Part shown: positions 42,035-51,558 of the stretch, one piece after another
Position numbering within the stretch: position 1 is the first letter of the stretch
How the letters are laid out: every line of letters starts with the position of its first letter
Assembly (NCBI RefSeq): GCF_947331465.1
Contig: NZ_CAMZOK010000001.1
Coordinates: 1,302,001 to 1,366,000 of the forward strand
Direction: 5' to 3'
DNA: 64,000 bases
Source of the DNA: Shimia sp. Alg240-R146
Lineage (GTDB): Bacteria > Pseudomonadota > Alphaproteobacteria > Rhodobacterales > Rhodobacteraceae
Translations under genes and position numbers: made by a program
Notes under the pieces: model-generated
Databases searched by the model: none
Told to the model about the DNA's origin: nothing
Seen by the model: the letters and a program-made list of their open reading frames with translations, nothing else

Positions 42035-44479
42035 TCAAGGGTTTCGTCGTTTTGCGCGCAATGTCGGATCGGCCTGTGTCGGGTCTTCTGGCCAAGGGTG
42101 TTTGGGGTAGCGTCCGCGCATGTCTTTGCGCACATCCGCATAGGAGCTGGCCCAAAACCCTGGGATGTCCATGGTGGTTTGCACCGGTTTCTGCCCCGGA
42201 GAGAGCAGGGTGACCCGCAATGGCGTGCGGCCCACCATTGGATGGCTGGTTTGGCCAAACATCTCTTGTAGGCGCAGCGTTATCTCCGGGGTTTCGCCGG
42301 AGTAGTCGATCGGGATCTTGCGGTTGAGCGGCGTGGTGAAATGCGCAGGCGCGAGGCGGTCAACCAGCTGCATCTGCGGCCAGTCAAGGCGGGTGCGAAG
42401 GGCTTCTAACAGGTCAAATTTTTTCCAATGATCTGCGGTTTTCACGCCAGACAGATGTGGCAATAGCCAGTCTTCAATCGAGACCATCAACCCTTCGGGT
42501 GTCATCTCCGGCAAGTCGTGACCCGCGGTGCGGATCAGCTCGACACGCGCCACGAAACGGTGTGCAGCAGGAGAAAGCGAGATGCCAAGATCACGCACGC
42601 CGTCCAGCATAGCCGCGGCTATGGCGTTATCCGGCGCGTCTTTCCAGATGCGGTCATCCAGCGCGATAGCGCCAAGGCGTTCTTGGCGTCGGGCAATGAC
42701 ACGCCGTTCCCGTTTGGACCACGTACAAGTGTCAGTCCATTGGATGTGTTCGCTAAACAGATCGCGAAGTTGGGCTTCTGAAATCTGGATGGCTTGGCGG
42801 ATGCGGGCTTCGCGCGGGTTACCGTCAGTGTCTGTCACAACGATCAGGCGAGCATTTGCCATTGGGTCGCCATCGTCCAAAATGGCGCCTTTGCCACCGG
42901 AAAGCACGAAACGCGGCGTGTCGCCTTTGCGGCGCAGACCAATGCGGTCGGGGTAGGCCAGTGCCGCCATTTCTTCCGGGGCGAGGCTGTCTGCGCGCAG
43001 ATCTCTTGTGGATTGGCGCAGGCGCTTGGCTTCGCTGCGGAGCGTTGCAAGGGTGGCGCGGTTTACGCCATAGGGGCGGCGGTTAATGAACGTCTGTAGT
43101 TCGTTAAGCGCTTCGAGCCGCAGGGCAAGGTCGACCGGCGCGCCCCGGCTAAGCGGATCGCGTGCCGCCAACAGGGCAGCGACGGGCGCAGCCTGCGGGC
43201 CCGCGACGGCCATCATATGCGCGAGACGCGGATGCAGGGGCAAAGTGGCAAGGGCTTTACCGTGCGGGGTTATGCGATTGTTGCTGTCCAGCGCACCGAG
43301 CATTCGCAGCACAGTTTGCGCTTCGGAAAAACTTCCTCGGTTGGGAGGCGTCAGAAAGGCGAGGTCGTCCGGTGTTGCGCCCCACAGCGCCAACTCAAGC
43401 GCCAGACCCGTGAGGTCGGCGGCCTCGATCTCGGCTGGGGGGAAGGGCAGCAGGCCGCCTTCTTCGCCTTTGGTCCACAAGCGGTAGCAGATGCCTTCGG
43501 CGACACGACCGGCGCGACCTTGGCGTTGGGTGGCTTCGGCGCGGGTGACGCGCTCTGTTACAAGACGCGACATTCCAGAGCCCGGATCAAAGCGCGCGCG
43601 GCGGGCGCGGCCGGCATCCACAACGACGCGAACGTCCTGAATGGTGAGCGAGGTTTCGGCAATCGACGTGGCCAGCACCACTTTGCGGCCTTTCTCAGCA
43701 GGGCGGATCGCGGCTTGCTGATCTTTGAACGGCATGGCGCCGAACAGGGGATGCAGGGTGCAGTCAGGCGGCAGGCGCAGGGCAGATTGGGTGCGGCGGA
43801 TTTCGCCTTCGCCCGGGAGGAATACCAGAACGCCGCCGTCGGTTTCGGCAACAGCGTGTTCAACAAGGCGGGCGGTGGCCTCTTCCAATCGCTCGGTTTT
43901 GACCAGCGGGCGGTCGCGCCAACGGGTTTTCACCGGAAAGGCGCGGCCCTGTGAGGTGATGACCGGCACGTTGCCCATCAGCTCGGCAACGGGTTCGGCG
44001 TCAAGCGTCGCGGACATGGCCACAAGGATCAGGTCATCGCGCAGGGCGTCCGCGATCTCAAGGCACAGAGCGAGGCCAAGATCGGCGTTCAGGCTGCGTT
44101 CGTGGAATTCGTCAAAGATCACCGCGCCGATGCCTGAAAGCTCGGCGTCTGATTGGATCATGCGGGTGAGAATGCCCTCGGTCACCACTTCGATGCGGGT
44201 GGATTTGCCAACTTTGCTGTCGCCGCGCACGCGGTACCCGACAGTTTCACCGGCTTTCTCTCCCAACGTTTGTGCCATACGCTCAGCTGCTGCGCGGGCG
44301 GCGAGGCGGCGTGGCTCCAGCATAAGAATGCGGCCTTTGGTGAGGCCTGCCTCGAGCATCGCAAGCGGCACAACAGTGGTTTTGCCAGCGCCGGGAGGGG
44401 CTTGCAGCACGGCGCGATTGTGTGTCCGCAAGGCGGAGAGCAGCGGGTCAAGCGCGTCGTGGATCGGCAAGGTGGTCAT
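42035..44479 (-). CDS. hrpB: ATP-dependent helicase HrpB
   Basis: An 814-residue DEAH/DExH-type helicase. Motif I QAPPGAGKTT near residue 27, motif II IFDEFHERS near 120, SAT motif VAMSATLD, motif VI QRQGRAGRV near 330, then the HA2-like and HrpB C-terminal domains (LFGQTSHPMVG region). Role in RNA or peptidoglycan-related processes is debated; RNA helicase by family. Stands between Nudix and the DUF3108 gene on the same strand. Confidence 0.92.
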   Translation of the reverse strand: MTTLPIHDALDPLLSALRTHNRAVLQAPPGAGKTTVVPLAMLEAGLTKGRILMLEPRRLAARAAAERMAQTLGEKAGETVGYRVRGDSKVGKSTRIEVVTEGILTRMIQSDAELSGIGAVIFDEFHERSLNADLGLALCLEIADALRDDLILVAMSATLDAEPVAELMGNVPVITSQGRAFPVKTRWRDRPLVKTERLEEATARLVEHAVAETDGGVLVFLPGEGEIRRTQSALRLPPDCTLHPLFGAMPFKDQQAAIRPAEKGRKVVLATSIAETSLTIQDVRVVVDAGRARRARFDPGSGMSRLVTERVTRAEATQRQGRAGRVAEGICYRLWTKGEEGGLLPFPPAEIEAADLTGLALELALWGATPDDLAFLTPPNRGSFSEAQTVLRMLGALDSNNRITPHGKALATLPLHPRLAHMMAVAGPQAAPVAALLAARDPLSRGAPVDLALRLEALNELQTFINRRPYGVNRATLATLRSEAKRLRQSTRDLRADSLAPEEMAALAYPDRIGLRRKGDTPRFVLSGGKGAILDDGDPMANARLIVVTDTDGNPREARIRQAIQISEAQLRDLFSEHIQWTDTCTWSKRERRVIARRQERLGAIALDDRIWKDAPDNAIAAAMLDGVRDLGISLSPAAHRFVARVELIRTAGHDLPEMTPEGLMVSIEDWLLPHLSGVKTADHWKKFDLLEALRTRLDWPQMQLVDRLAPAHFTTPLNRKIPIDYSGETPEITLRLQEMFGQTSHPMVGRTPLRVTLLSPGQKPVQTTMDIPGFWASSYADVRKDMRGRYPKHPWPEDPTQADPTLRAKRRNP

Positions 44480-44533
44480 GCCTGCGTTATCAGGCAGGAC
44501 GCGGGCGGCGTCCAGTGGCGAGATCGGTCGGAA

Positions 44534-45283
44534 TCAGTCTTTGCGGAACAGTTTGGCCTTGCCGTGGCGCGATGTCAGGTGAATTTCGGAGGCCTGCCAT
44601 GTGCCTTGGACACGCGCATAGGTGATAGACAGCGGTGAGGTTTTGAGCTCGGCCAACTCTTCGGCGGAATAGCCGCCGATGCGATCGTAGGTGCCGGAAC
44701 AGGTGACTTTGGCGGCGTCACCGTCACGGTTTTTCAGGGTGATGCGAACAAGGCGTGTGCCGTCAAACTGGGTTTGGTCAAACTGGCACAGCGTGCCGTC
44801 TGTCTGGCTGCGCAGTGTCAGCCACATCATCGTCATCGGGTCGATCGCGCCCTGTTTTGCAGCATCAGAGATCGGGGTTTCGGGATCCTGCGCGCCCGCA
44901 GTTTTGGTGGGCAGTCCGTTGGAGAACCGCAATTTGGTTTCCGACACTCGTCGACCGGTGTCGATGGCGCCGTCGTAGGCGGTTGGCACCAATTGGTCCT
45001 GCCGCACACGACCATTGGCGGAAATCTCGAACCGGATACGTTTGAGAACCCCAGCCAGCCCTGTGGTTTTGAAAGCGCCGCTGCCTTTGTAGGTCGTCGC
45101 TGTTTGCGTTGTGGCAACCCGCAGCTCTCCGACTTTGAGGCCAAAGGCATGCACGGACCAAAGTTGGGTCTCGTTGGCCGCAGCTGCAGCTGGCAAGCCG
45201 AGGGTCATGCAAAGAGCGACCCGTTGTCCCAATTGGTGCAAAAGTGGTCGGTGGGCTAGACAAGAGTGTTTTGGGCGGGGCAT
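44534..45283 (-). CDS. Periplasmic DUF3108 protein
   Basis: A 249-residue protein with a long basic lead, hydrophobic core and signal cleavage near LPAAAAA. The mature part, HAFGLKVGELRV and TTGLAGVLKRIRFEI, fits DUF3108, a beta-barrel-like periplasmic domain. Two Cys in the C-terminal half (LCQFD, VTCSG). Function unknown. Divergent from meaB with 31 bp between the starts, so the promoters overlap. Confidence 0.8.
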   Translation of the reverse strand: MPRPKHSCLAHRPLLHQLGQRVALCMTLGLPAAAAANETQLWSVHAFGLKVGELRVATTQTATTYKGSGAFKTTGLAGVLKRIRFEISANGRVRQDQLVPTAYDGAIDTGRRVSETKLRFSNGLPTKTAGAQDPETPISDAAKQGAIDPMTMMWLTLRSQTDGTLCQFDQTQFDGTRLVRITLKNRDGDAAKVTCSGTYDRIGGYSAEELAELKTSPLSITYARVQGTWQASEIHLTSRHGKAKLFRKD

Positions 45284-45314
45284 GAACAGGGCCTAGATCA
45301 TTACAGGTGACGGC

Positions 45315-46298
45315 ATGGATATCGCAGACTTGCGTGACAGGATATTGAACCAAGAGCGTCGGGCGCTTGCAAGGGCCATCACGTTGGTTGAAAGCGCACG
45401 CGAGGATCACCGGGCGCAGGCGGCAGACTTGATAGACAGCCTGCGCGGAAGTGGACGTCAGGCGTTGCGCATTGGGCTGTCGGGCACGCCGGGGGTGGGC
45501 AAATCCACGTTTATCGAAAGCTTTGGTATGATGTTGACCGCACAGGGGCTGCGCGTTGCAGTGCTGGCGGTGGATCCAAGTTCCGCTCGCTCAGGCGGAT
45601 CGATTTTAGGTGACAAAACACGGATGGAGCGGCTGAGCCGAGACAAAAACGCCTTCATTCGCCCGTCACCTAGCCAGACCCATTTGGGCGGTGTCGCGCG
45701 ACGTACGCGCGAAGCTGTGGCGCTTTGTGAAGCTGCCGGTTTTGACGTTGTGTTGATCGAAACGGTGGGTGTGGGGCAATCCGAGACTGTGGTGGCAGAG
45801 ATGTCGGACCTGTTCTTGTTGCTGTTGGCGCCCGCGGGTGGCGACGAATTGCAGGGGGTGAAGCGCGGCATTATGGAAATGGCCGACCTGATCTTGGTGA
45901 ACAAAGCGGACGGCGATTTGAAATCTGCGGCCATGCGCACCTGCGCGGATTATTCCGGTGCCTTGCGCCTTTTGCGCAAACGCCCGCAGGATCCGGAAGA
46001 GTTTCCCAAGGCGATGACGGTTTCAGCTTTGCAGGAAGACGGCCTGTCAAAGACGTGGGAAGAAATGCGCACGCTGACCGAGTGGCGCAAAGAGGCCGGA
46101 CATTGGGCCACGCGGCGGGCCGATCAGGCGCAGTATTGGTTTCATGAAGAGTTGCGACAGGCGTTGTTGGCGCAATTGCAGACAAAAGACGCGCAAGCCG
46201 TGGTAGCTGATTTGGGTCGCAGGGTTGCTGCGGGGAGCGTTGCTCCATCGGCGGCGGCGGACCAAGCATTGGCGGCACTTGGGATTACTCAAAGCTGA
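45315..46298 (+). CDS. meaB: Methylmalonyl-CoA mutase-associated GTPase MeaB
   Basis: A 327-residue G3E-class P-loop GTPase: Walker A GTPGVGKST at 57-65, VDPSSARSGGSILGDKTRM near 93 (switch region), and LVNKADGD near 195 as the base-recognition motif. It protects and repairs adenosylcobalamin-dependent mutases such as methylmalonyl-CoA or ethylmalonyl-CoA mutase. No mutase gene is in the window. Convergent with the Sua5/TsaC gene. Confidence 0.94.
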   Translation: MDIADLRDRILNQERRALARAITLVESAREDHRAQAADLIDSLRGSGRQALRIGLSGTPGVGKSTFIESFGMMLTAQGLRVAVLAVDPSSARSGGSILGDKTRMERLSRDKNAFIRPSPSQTHLGGVARRTREAVALCEAAGFDVVLIETVGVGQSETVVAEMSDLFLLLLAPAGGDELQGVKRGIMEMADLILVNKADGDLKSAAMRTCADYSGALRLLRKRPQDPEEFPKAMTVSALQEDGLSKTWEEMRTLTEWRKEAGHWATRRADQAQYWFHEELRQALLAQLQTKDAQAVVADLGRRVAAGSVAPSAAADQALAALGITQS

Positions 46299-46309
46299 GG
46301 CGTTGCTTT

Positions 46310-47257
46310 TTAGGTGCCGCGTGGTGCGGCCGCCCTGCGCAAACGATCATTGATAGCCCGGCCTAGGCCTCTTTCTGGCACAGGTGAAACCGCGATCGGG
46401 CTGTCTCCCTCTTGGTCGAGCTTGTGTAAATGGTGAAACAGGTTGGCGGCGGCTTCGGTCAAGTCGCCGGACGGGCTTAGATTCAGCGCGGCGCCGTCGA
46501 CCTTGCCAAACCCCAGTAAGCGTTCGGTTGTTTCGACCTTGATCGCGTTCAGTCGCACCGGCGCGCCGGGGGCATAGTGTGACGTCATCTGGCCCGGCGC
46601 GGTTAGGGCGTCGCCGACTTGATAGAGCGCGAGCGGTGTGCCAAGCGCGGCCTCAAGGGCTTCCTGTGGCAAGCCGCCCGGACGCAAGAGGCGTGGCGTG
46701 TCTGCGAGACCCAATATGGTGCTTTCCACCCCAACGTCGCAGGTGCCGCCATCAACCACGGCTTCGATGCGGTTCGACAAACCGGCAAGTACATGCGCGG
46801 CCTCGGTCGGGCTGATACGGCCGGAGGGATTGGCCGAGGGCGCGGCGACGGGACCGTCAAACGCGTTGAGCAAAGCCCGCGCTACCGGGTGGGCGGGGAT
46901 GCGGATCGCCAAAGTCGGAAGGTCTGCCGTTACAAGCGGGGAAAGTCCGGCGCCGGGCCGCAAGGGCAGCACCAGAGTTAGCGGTCCTGGCCAGAAGGCG
47001 CTGGCAATTCGATCGGCGGTGTCATCCCAAGCGACGTAACGTTTGGCAGCTTCTACATCTGGGACATGCACAATCAAAGGGTTGAAACGCGGTCGGCCCT
47101 TGGCTTCAAAAATTCGCGCCACAGCCATATCGTTGCGCGCGTCAGCGCCAAGCCCGTATACGGTTTCGGTTGGAAAGGCCACGAGCCCGCCTTGACCGAG
47201 AATATCGGCTGCACGGGCAAATCCGGTCACATCAGGCGTGAGGGTTTCAGTTTCCAA
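46310..47257 (-). CDS. tsaC: L-threonylcarbamoyladenylate synthase (Sua5/TsaC)
   Basis: A 315-residue protein: YrdC domain with GGLVAFPTETVYGLGADA near residue 20 and KGRPRFNPLIVHV near 50, followed by a Sua5 C-terminal domain. It makes the activated intermediate for t6A37 of tRNA. The start is taken as TTG 47257, 8 bp after ACAGGAG; this gives METETLTPD and the usual length, whereas an ATG 36 bp earlier lacks a ribosome binding site. Divergent from the acyl-CoA dehydrogenase. Confidence 0.9.
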   Translation of the reverse strand: METETLTPDVTGFARAADILGQGGLVAFPTETVYGLGADARNDMAVARIFEAKGRPRFNPLIVHVPDVEAAKRYVAWDDTADRIASAFWPGPLTLVLPLRPGAGLSPLVTADLPTLAIRIPAHPVARALLNAFDGPVAAPSANPSGRISPTEAAHVLAGLSNRIEAVVDGGTCDVGVESTILGLADTPRLLRPGGLPQEALEAALGTPLALYQVGDALTAPGQMTSHYAPGAPVRLNAIKVETTERLLGFGKVDGAALNLSPSGDLTEAAANLFHHLHKLDQEGDSPIAVSPVPERGLGRAINDRLRRAAAPRGT

Positions 47258-47374
47258 CGGGACGGCTCCTGTGACGCTGCGTTCTTCTATCATAGGGCTC
47301 TTTCGCCCCTTACCGTAAAGCGAAATGCTGCATACAAGCCGCAGCAGTTAATGCCAAGCCTGCCGGAGAATGTT

Positions 47375-49096
47375 ATGCCGTTTCGCGCCCCTGTGACCGA
47401 TTTTCAGTTCCTGTTCGACCATGTCGTCGATTTTGCCAACGTGACCGCGACCGCGCGGTTTGCTGATGCGGATCGTGAAACCACCGAAGCCATTCTGCTG
47501 GAAGCCGGTAAAATGGTCGAAGAGGTGATGGCACCATTGAACCGCGTAGGCGACCTTGAAGGCGCCCGATTGGAGAACGGCAAGGTGCGCACGTCGCCGG
47601 GATTTGGTGACGCTTATAAGCAGGTGGCAGACGGTGGCTGGATTTCAACAAGTGCCGATCCGGAATACGGCGGCATGGGCCTGCCGCATTCGATCACCAC
47701 GGCTGTAAATGAGATGATGGCGTCCGGCTGTTTGGCATTGCAGTTGAACCCGTTGATGACACAGGGACAGATCGAAGCGCTGGAACATCACGCCAGTGAC
47801 GAGATCAAGGCGCTTTACCTGCCCAAACTGATCTCCGGTGAATGGTCCGGCACGATGAACCTCACTGAACCTGCCGCGGGTTCGGATGTGGGGGCGTTGC
47901 AGTCCAAAGCAGTGCCAAATGGCGATGGCAGCTATGCGGTGACCGGTCAGAAAATCTATATCACATGGGGCGACAACGATTTCACCGAAAACGTTTGCCA
48001 CCTTGTTTTGGCACGTTTGCCCGACGGTGTTCCCGGGACCAAAGGCATCAGCCTGTTTATGGTGCCGAAGTTCATTCCGGATGAAAACGGCAAGCCGGGC
48101 GTGGCGAATACACTGGGCGTTGTGAGCCTTGAACATAAGCTCGGCCTGCACGGCAGCCCGACTGCTGTGATGCAGTTTGATGGAGCCCAAGGTTGGCTGG
48201 TTGGCGGCGAGCACGACGGTATGAAGTCGATGTTCACCATGATGAACAACGCCCGTCTGGGTGTTGGTGGTCAGGGTATCGGCGTCGCCGAAAGCGCCTA
48301 TCAGTACGCGCTGGGCTATGCGTTGGAACGCAAACAGGGCCGCACGCCGGTTGATGGCGGCACGGGTACCATTCTGGAGCACGCCGATGTGCGCCGCATG
48401 TTGGCAGGCATGAAAGCCGACATTTTTGCAGCGCGGGCCATTGAAATGGCTTGTGCGGTGGCAATCGACATGAACACCGCAACCGCTGACAAAGACTGGA
48501 AAGCCCGTGCGGCCTTCCTGACGCCGATTGCGAAGTCTTTTGGCACAGAAGTTGGCATGGATGTTGCCCAGCAGGGCGTGCAGGTGCACGGCGGGATGGG
48601 CTTTATCGAGGAAACCGGCGCCGCGCAGTTCTTGCGCGATGTGCGGGTGACTGCGATTTACGAGGGCACCAACGGTATTCAGGCGATGGACCTTGTTGGG
48701 CGCAAGTTGATGGACGGCGGCGACGCGGCTTATGCCTTGCTGGACGAAATCGAAGACTGCGCGGAGAAGGTGCGCGAAAGTATGTCCGATCTGGCAGAAC
48801 CCTTGTGGCAAGCGTCCGAGACTTTGCGTGAGGCCACCGAATGGATGGTTGCGCAGACCGACATGAACGAGCGGTTCGCCGGTTCAGTACCATTCTTGAT
48901 GGGTTTTGCCCGTGTGTTGGGCGGATACTTCCACTTGAAAGCGGCGATTGCAGAGGGTGGCGACGGCGCCCGCAGCAAGCTGGCTGCGTTTTATATCAAA
49001 CGGTTGCTGCCTGAGCACTCTGGACTTCTGGAACACGCCATGCAGGGTGCCGCTGGAATTTATGCGCTGAGCGCGGAAGAATTGGGAGCCGCTTAA
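47375..49096 (+). CDS. Acyl-CoA dehydrogenase, DmdC/long type with C-terminal domain
   Basis: A 573-residue flavoenzyme, longer than common acyl-CoA dehydrogenases, with an extra C-terminal domain. MNLTEPAAGSDVGAL near 165 and KIYITWGDNDF near 190 are FAD/substrate blocks; the catalytic base lies in AIYEGTNGIQAMDL near 430. This subclass includes 3-methylmercaptopropionyl-CoA dehydrogenase (DmdC) of roseobacters, but several paralogues with other substrates exist, so fatty acid or branched acyl-CoA oxidation is equally possible. GGAGA precedes ATG 47375. The hydrolase gene follows by a 1-bp overlap. Confidence 0.88.
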   Translation: MPFRAPVTDFQFLFDHVVDFANVTATARFADADRETTEAILLEAGKMVEEVMAPLNRVGDLEGARLENGKVRTSPGFGDAYKQVADGGWISTSADPEYGGMGLPHSITTAVNEMMASGCLALQLNPLMTQGQIEALEHHASDEIKALYLPKLISGEWSGTMNLTEPAAGSDVGALQSKAVPNGDGSYAVTGQKIYITWGDNDFTENVCHLVLARLPDGVPGTKGISLFMVPKFIPDENGKPGVANTLGVVSLEHKLGLHGSPTAVMQFDGAQGWLVGGEHDGMKSMFTMMNNARLGVGGQGIGVAESAYQYALGYALERKQGRTPVDGGTGTILEHADVRRMLAGMKADIFAARAIEMACAVAIDMNTATADKDWKARAAFLTPIAKSFGTEVGMDVAQQGVQVHGGMGFIEETGAAQFLRDVRVTAIYEGTNGIQAMDLVGRKLMDGGDAAYALLDEIEDCAEKVRESMSDLAEPLWQASETLREATEWMVAQTDMNERFAGSVPFLMGFARVLGGYFHLKAAIAEGGDGARSKLAAFYIKRLLPEHSGLLEHAMQGAAGIYALSAEELGAA

Positions 49097-50142
49097 TGAG
49101 CGACACAAAGGCAGCAGGTATTCGATATCCTTGGGAGACCCCGCCCGAAGTGGGAGAGGCCATCGAGGTGGCCGAAGGGGTTTTGTGGATACGGTTGCCG
49201 CTGCCGATGGCGTTGGATCATGTGAACGTTTACGCGCTGGACGAAGGGGATCACTGGACCATCATTGACACCGGTTTTGACAGCAAAAAAGGTCGCGCCA
49301 TCTGGGGCGATCTTTTGGCTGGCCCGCTGGGGGGCAAGCCCGTTGGCCGGGTGATCGTGACGCACCATCATCCGGACCATGTGGGCCTTGCCGGCTGGTT
49401 TCAGACAGAGCACGGCGCCAGCCTCTGGACCACGCGCACTGCGTGGCTGTTTGCCCGTATGTTGCAGCTCGACGAGCAAGCTGTACCGCGGCAGGAAACG
49501 CTGGATTTCTACCGCAGTTGCGGCATGGACGAGGCGATCTATCAAGAGCGCGCCAGCGAGCGACCTTTCAATTTCGCCGATGTGGTGGCACCGATGCCGT
49601 TGGGCTTTAAGCGCATCAAGCAGGGCGACGTGGTTGAGATTGGCGGGCGCACGTGGGATGTGCATATCGGCAACGGCCACGCACCGGAGCACGCAACGTT
49701 CTGGAGCCGTGACGACAATTTGGTGCTGTCAGGTGATCAGATCCTGCCGTCGATCAGTTCCAACATCGGGGTTTACGCAACTGAGCCGGAGGCCGATCCG
49801 GTGGCGGATTGGCTCGAGGCATGTGAGCGCCTGTCCCTGTTGGCGCGGGATGATCAGTTGATCCTTGGCGGGCACAAGCTGCCCTTTACTGGAGCACCAA
49901 CGCGGATGCGGCAGCTCATCGAGAACCACCATGGGGCTTTGAGGCGTCTGCGGGACCATCTTGATGCGCCTATGACCGCTGCGGAGTGTTTCCTGCCGCT
50001 GTTTAAGCGCAACATTGAGGGCGGGGCTTATGGCCTTGCGTTGGTCGAGGCGCTTGCGCACCTGAACCATCTTTATCATGTTGGCGAGGCGCGCCGCACA
50101 GTTCGGGAAGACGGCGCCTATTTGTGGCAACGCATCGACTGA
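49096..50142 (+). CDS. Metallo-beta-lactamase-fold hydrolase
   Basis: A 348-residue MBL protein with the metal motif THHHPDHVGLAG near residue 95, IGNGHAPEH near 195, and further His/Asp ligands SGDQILPSIS and GGHKLPF. A C-terminal winged-helix-like part (LVEALAHLNHLYHVGEARR) fits the LACTB2-like subgroup. Coupled to the acyl-CoA dehydrogenase (TAATG), so a thioesterase-like step on its product is plausible but unproven. Confidence 0.87.
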   Translation: MSDTKAAGIRYPWETPPEVGEAIEVAEGVLWIRLPLPMALDHVNVYALDEGDHWTIIDTGFDSKKGRAIWGDLLAGPLGGKPVGRVIVTHHHPDHVGLAGWFQTEHGASLWTTRTAWLFARMLQLDEQAVPRQETLDFYRSCGMDEAIYQERASERPFNFADVVAPMPLGFKRIKQGDVVEIGGRTWDVHIGNGHAPEHATFWSRDDNLVLSGDQILPSISSNIGVYATEPEADPVADWLEACERLSLLARDDQLILGGHKLPFTGAPTRMRQLIENHHGALRRLRDHLDAPMTAAECFLPLFKRNIEGGAYGLALVEALAHLNHLYHVGEARRTVREDGAYLWQRID

Positions 50143-50156
50143 AAAGGTCACCAACT

Positions 50157-50606
50157 ATGAGCAACGACATCAAAACCACCGCCGAAGCCGTTGAGGCGGC
50201 GGCCCTGCCGCGCAGCCATGAGGTGCACTCCGATCCGGATGCAACCCCAGTAGAAGTGCCTGACGGCGTTGCCAAAAAGCCTGTGGCCGAAAAAAGCCCT
50301 GCGGAATGGGCCTATGAACGGCTGATCATGTATATCCAGAATTTCGAGAAGCAGCTGGATGGCGACCACGAGGTGGCGATGGGGTTCACGGGTGGTGATG
50401 CCGGAGTGCTGCGCATCGAGGGTATGGGGTTCTTTGATCCCGATATTGTGACGTTTTACGGCAGCGACAGCAGTGGCATCAAAACCCAGCTGGTGCAGCA
50501 TGTGAGCCAGCTGAACGTGTTGTTGCGGGCGTTGCCGAAACCGGCGGAGCAGTCTGAAGCTGCGCGCATTGGGTTCCGGCTGGCGGATGATCTTGAGAGA
50601 TCGTGA
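50157..50606 (+). CDS. Unknown conserved protein, probably DUF6173
   Basis: A 149-residue soluble protein. After a disordered lead rich in Glu, Ala and Pro it has WAYERLIMYIQNFEKQLD and a beta-rich core ending VLLRALPKP, which I recall as DUF6173. ATG at 50157, 14 bp after the hydrolase stop, so probably the third gene of that operon. No catalytic pattern is obvious. Confidence 0.7.
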   Translation: MSNDIKTTAEAVEAAALPRSHEVHSDPDATPVEVPDGVAKKPVAEKSPAEWAYERLIMYIQNFEKQLDGDHEVAMGFTGGDAGVLRIEGMGFFDPDIVTFYGSDSSGIKTQLVQHVSQLNVLLRALPKPAEQSEAARIGFRLADDLERS

Positions 50607-50744
50607 CGCCTGTGCGTCAATGTCGTGGTGACAGGGCCACGTGAATCGGGTATCCAGCCAGAAATGGAAACGATCAGGGCGCCTGATCAGAGGGAAAGAA
50701 GGCTTGGGCACGCCCCGGGCTAGCGAACAAGAGGGAACGCGACT

Positions 50745-50879
50745 ATGGCGGAACATGAACACGGCACGATGGACACCAAAGTTCAGGAAAAGACCTTTGA
50801 GGGCTTCGTCAAATGGTCGATCGGTGTGGCCGCTGTGTCGATTGCCGCGCTGATCTTTATGGCTCTGGTCAACAGCTGA
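50745..50879 (+). CDS. Cytochrome c oxidase aa3 subunit IV, orphan small gene
   Basis: A 44-residue protein: hydrophilic head MAEHEHGTMDTKVQEKTF followed by one membrane helix (WSIGVAAVSIAALIFMALV). Length, the HGxMD head and the single helix match the bacterial aa3 oxidase subunit IV family. GAGGGAACG lies before the ATG. No other oxidase subunit is in the window; in this order the gene is often separate. Confidence 0.85.
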   Translation: MAEHEHGTMDTKVQEKTFEGFVKWSIGVAAVSIAALIFMALVNS

Positions 50880-50896
50880 TTGCGGGTCCAAGCGTC

Positions 50897-51544
50897 ATGA
50901 AATCGGTGTTGCGTATGTGTGCCGTGGTTGCGGCTGTTGTGTCCGTGTCGGCTTGTACTGTGCGCAATCCGGTCAAGGAAAACTCTCCTGATGCAGAGGT
51001 CCTGGCAGCGCGTTATGTGCATGACGGGCCAGCCCGATTGACGCTTTATACCATGCGCTCCAACCGCAACGGGTCTGGCGCACACACGTCGCTGTTGATC
51101 AACGGATCGGAGCGGGTTGCGTTTGATCCGGCCGGCTCGTTTCGCAAGGACGGGGCGATTGTTGCGAAGAATGACGTGGTTTACGGCATGACGCCGTGGA
51201 TGGTCGATCAATACACCCGGTTCCATGCGCGCGAGACTTATCATGTTGTGGTGCAGTCCCTCGATGTGAGCCCTCAGGTCGCCGAAATGGCGCTGCGTAA
51301 GGCGCAGTCGTTGGGGCCGGTGTTGGAATCGCAATGTGCCCAGTCAACGTCGCAGGTTTTACGGGCACTGCCCGGATTTGAAGACGCGCCGTCGACGCTG
51401 TTTCCGGTCAAGCTTGAAGAATACTTTGCCGCCAAGGGCGCGACCTATGAGCGTCTGTTTGAATATGACGACGATGACAAATCCAAGGTGCTCGCGGCCT
51501 TTACGCCGCAGTATGAAGACGAACCTTTGAGCCCGACGAATTGA
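50897..51544 (+). CDS. Lipoprotein with permuted papain-like (NlpC/P60-like) features
   Basis: A 215-residue protein with a lipobox (VSVSAC, Cys after about 20 residues), so membrane-anchored on the periplasmic side. The mature part has GAHTSLLING (His) about 110 residues before SQCAQSTSQVLRAL (Cys in a helix). This His-before-Cys order is the pattern of circularly permuted papain-fold hydrolases (YiiX/YebB-like). A cell-wall or lipid amidase role is inferred. ATG 50897 lies 17 bp after the oxidase-subunit gene. Confidence 0.7.
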   Translation: MKSVLRMCAVVAAVVSVSACTVRNPVKENSPDAEVLAARYVHDGPARLTLYTMRSNRNGSGAHTSLLINGSERVAFDPAGSFRKDGAIVAKNDVVYGMTPWMVDQYTRFHARETYHVVVQSLDVSPQVAEMALRKAQSLGPVLESQCAQSTSQVLRALPGFEDAPSTLFPVKLEEYFAAKGATYERLFEYDDDDKSKVLAAFTPQYEDEPLSPTN

Positions 51545-51558
51545 TTGTCGGCTTTTTG

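Noticed and set aside
47645..48811. Open frame of 388 codons on the minus strand
   Set aside because: Antisense to the acyl-CoA dehydrogenase; no family resemblance.
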